The translations under genes were made by a program, and so were the position numbers. Positions 58,201 to 61,200 of a DNA stretch of 64,000 bases are shown here, piece by piece. Under the pieces are notes generated by a model. The model made no database searches, had not been told where the DNA came from, and saw only the letters and a list, made by a program, of their open reading frames with translations. Every line of letters starts with the position of its first letter. The stretch's first letter is position 1. The DNA lies in the NCBI GenBank assembly GCA_032622095.1, contig CP136061.1:89274983-89338982 (forward strand), in the 5' to 3' direction. Origin of the DNA: Siphonodentalium dalli. Taxonomy: Eukaryota > Mollusca > Scaphopoda > Gadilida > Siphonodentaliidae.

Positions 58201-61200
58201 AGTTTGATGACGTGTTTCTGGGCCGCAAACAATTGCACTTCTCGAGAAATAACAAACTTCAAAAATTGATATCTGATCACTCTGAGCTTTGATGGGTGGG
58301 ATCCTCGACTCGTATCAAATATTTTTTACCCCCGAAGCCAAAGAAAAATTAATTGAGCAGTGTTAAATCAGACTATGCATCTTTAATGTGTTTAGCTCAA
58401 TTATAATTTTATATTATTCTTCTTTCTATTCAGATTGTGATAACGGAGTTCCGGAGGAATACATTCCATTCGAGGGCACACCCATCGCCCCGGAAACATT
58501 CAATCATGTTAAGCTGAAACGCGCTAATAATAGTGATATACTCAATTCCTCACAGAACTCGCCGAATGATATTGATTCAGGTGAAATAATTCTTCCAGGG
58601 AATGGTAGGACACGGAAATCTCCCAACATGAAAAATCGTGCCTTGTCCCCCGCAGAAAATAAAGTGACGAAAAAAAATAACGCATTTAACAATGATATAT
58701 CTAAAGACTCATACATTCGACAAGGAGCAAGGCCAAAAGTATCTGCCCAAATAAATCTCCATGGTTACGAGAATAAAGACGTGTCTCTCGAACTAATGAA
58801 TGATGTCGAATCATATGGTGCTCGAAAGTCTTCTTGTGTGCAATTGAACAATAGAACAGACCATGATACAATATCGGAGTCAGACTGTGGAAGAACGGAT
58901 CATTCGTTCGGCTGGGCAGACATAGAACCTGTGGGTGGTAACTCACTTATGGATGAAACAAATTCACCGGACAATGCCTGTTACGAAAATAAAGGCCTAC
59001 AAGACTCAATTCACTCAGAACGGACATGTTCATCTGAGAATCGCAGACGTCTTTATCTCGCTCAAAATGACTTTCAGGATGGTTATGGATCTCAAGATAA
59101 TATGGGCGTGGTTAACAGTGACACCGGGAACCTTTCAGATTACGATGCTTGTGATGATTTATCTGATGATGTTCTTGAAATGAGCGACGATGGCGGAACT
59201 ATCGGAATTCATAATTCCTTGGATACAGCTATAAATTCTTTAGTGGAGAAAGTTTCTAGGACTAAGAAGGTTTCTAATTTTGATTGGACAGAAATTACTC
59301 AAAGCACTTCCTTACCGTCGTCGCCAATCAAGTCAAATTTCCGTGACGAAACAAATAAGCATTTACAAGAGGACTTCCAGAAGACAAAATGCAAACATTA
59401 TAGTCCTATTTTTGGTCGGAAAGCTAAACACGCTAAGCCGGTGAACAATTGTGATGAAGATAAAACTTATTCGTTTGAGGATATTAAAATTGGAGAGAAA
59501 TTCAGGAATCTAGAATCTTTCCAGAAAGACAAGCTCAGACAAAAGGTATGTTTAACCAGGGACCAGCCTAGAAGTCATTTGCAGAATGAGGTCCCCAGAG
59601 GGTAAATTTAGTGATGCTATTCCCATAGTTGGCTAGCATCACCAAATTCACCCTCTGGGGACCTCATTCTCCTTGGCATCTGCTATGGGAGACATAGACT
59701 CAGATTGAAGTTCCCAAATGGTGAATATTGTGATGTACACCAATTGGGAACCTCGATTGTGCAATGTATCATCTGCCAATTTGGGGATATAGAGAAACTA
59801 AACTAAAAAATAAATAGAATATATGTGAAGAAGTTTCTATAGAAATTTGATAATAAAGAAACTTTCTAGAGAAGATGAGGCCTAAGCAGAATGAGGTCCC
59901 CAGATGCTGAATTTAGTGATGCTAGCCCACTATGCGGGATAGCGTCACTAAATTCACCCTCTGGGGACCTCATTCTGCAAATGACAGACACGCTATAATC
60001 AGGCTTGTTTGCTTATTAACCCTTGCGTGATGAGAGCTGCGCTGGTGCAGCATTAAATATCATGTGCCAGTGCATTCTCTTATATATGGATTCTCGCATA
60101 TATAAGAGAATGCACTGGCTTACAAGGTCAAGGTAAATATTGTTAGGCCAATGTATTCTCTTATATATGCGAGGCTCTCTATGGGAAAGAGAATGCATTG
60201 GCCTAGGGTTTTCGTAAAATTTCAGGAAGCTCCTGTCATGAACCAGTAGTAATGATCACCCGAAGTGGATCATTGAGGTAATTATGTCATTTTTCTTGGG
60301 ACAACATCAACAAAAATAGTTACAGCGTGTATGCCACTAGAGGTATACAATAATATGTATTCAATGGCTGGGATTCTGTTGAATGCATGTTACTCACGTC
60401 AATGGGTGTGGAACAAAACCGAAAACTCCTTGTTCTGCATTCATAATAATCAATATTAATTTCATTACTCATTAGTTAATCAGTCCGATGATTGAAGCGG
60501 TCCCAAAGATTTGGACGAAAAATATCTCACAGCTATTAGCTAATGCTCGGTGATATCAAATTGATAAATTTATCATTGAAACCAAACGTTATGAATGATA
60601 TCTTTGCTGAGCCACACACTCATGGACATCGAACGAATCAAGGATTTTCAGCAATAACAAACAATAATGGACAACAAATAGGCCACAGCGGCAAAACCAC
60701 CACAATTACGATTTCTTATGATGTGATGTTGGATCAGAATCAAGGTCATATTCCCAACCTGTGTATAATCTCACACAACCAGCTGACACAACAGCAGTTT
60801 ATCCGCACTCGGATCAAAATCCCCTCTACAGCCAATAAGATATCTTCACTCCCACTTCTATTTTATCATATCTGTCACCTTAATCTCCCAAACTACTCTC
60901 ACAAAAACCAGATCATTCCATATGAAACTACAGCTATGCTCTAACAGGGTTTCCGTTACTACGGCTCAGCGTCCGTGTAACGGCCTCATTCCCCTTGCTG
61001 ATGATATGTTTGAGACATACATGTACCTAAAGTCAATAGCAATCTATCGTAAAAAAAAATTCGACTGCAATGGGAGTTCGAGGGTTAAACAGAATACTAG
61101 TGAAAAGCCGGATCAATTGAGCACAGTATGTTACCGGTACAGTGTAACCCTTTGAAATAATAGCACCTAAAACTACAACGCAATGTTTGGTGTACGGTCA

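Noticed and set aside
60543-60944. A 133-codon frame as an additional TULP4 exon between exons 11 and 12
   Set aside because: An in-frame stop lies just upstream of the ATG at 60537-60539, no convincing phase-0 donor ends it, and no similarity to the family insert is visible. It is mentioned only as intron content.
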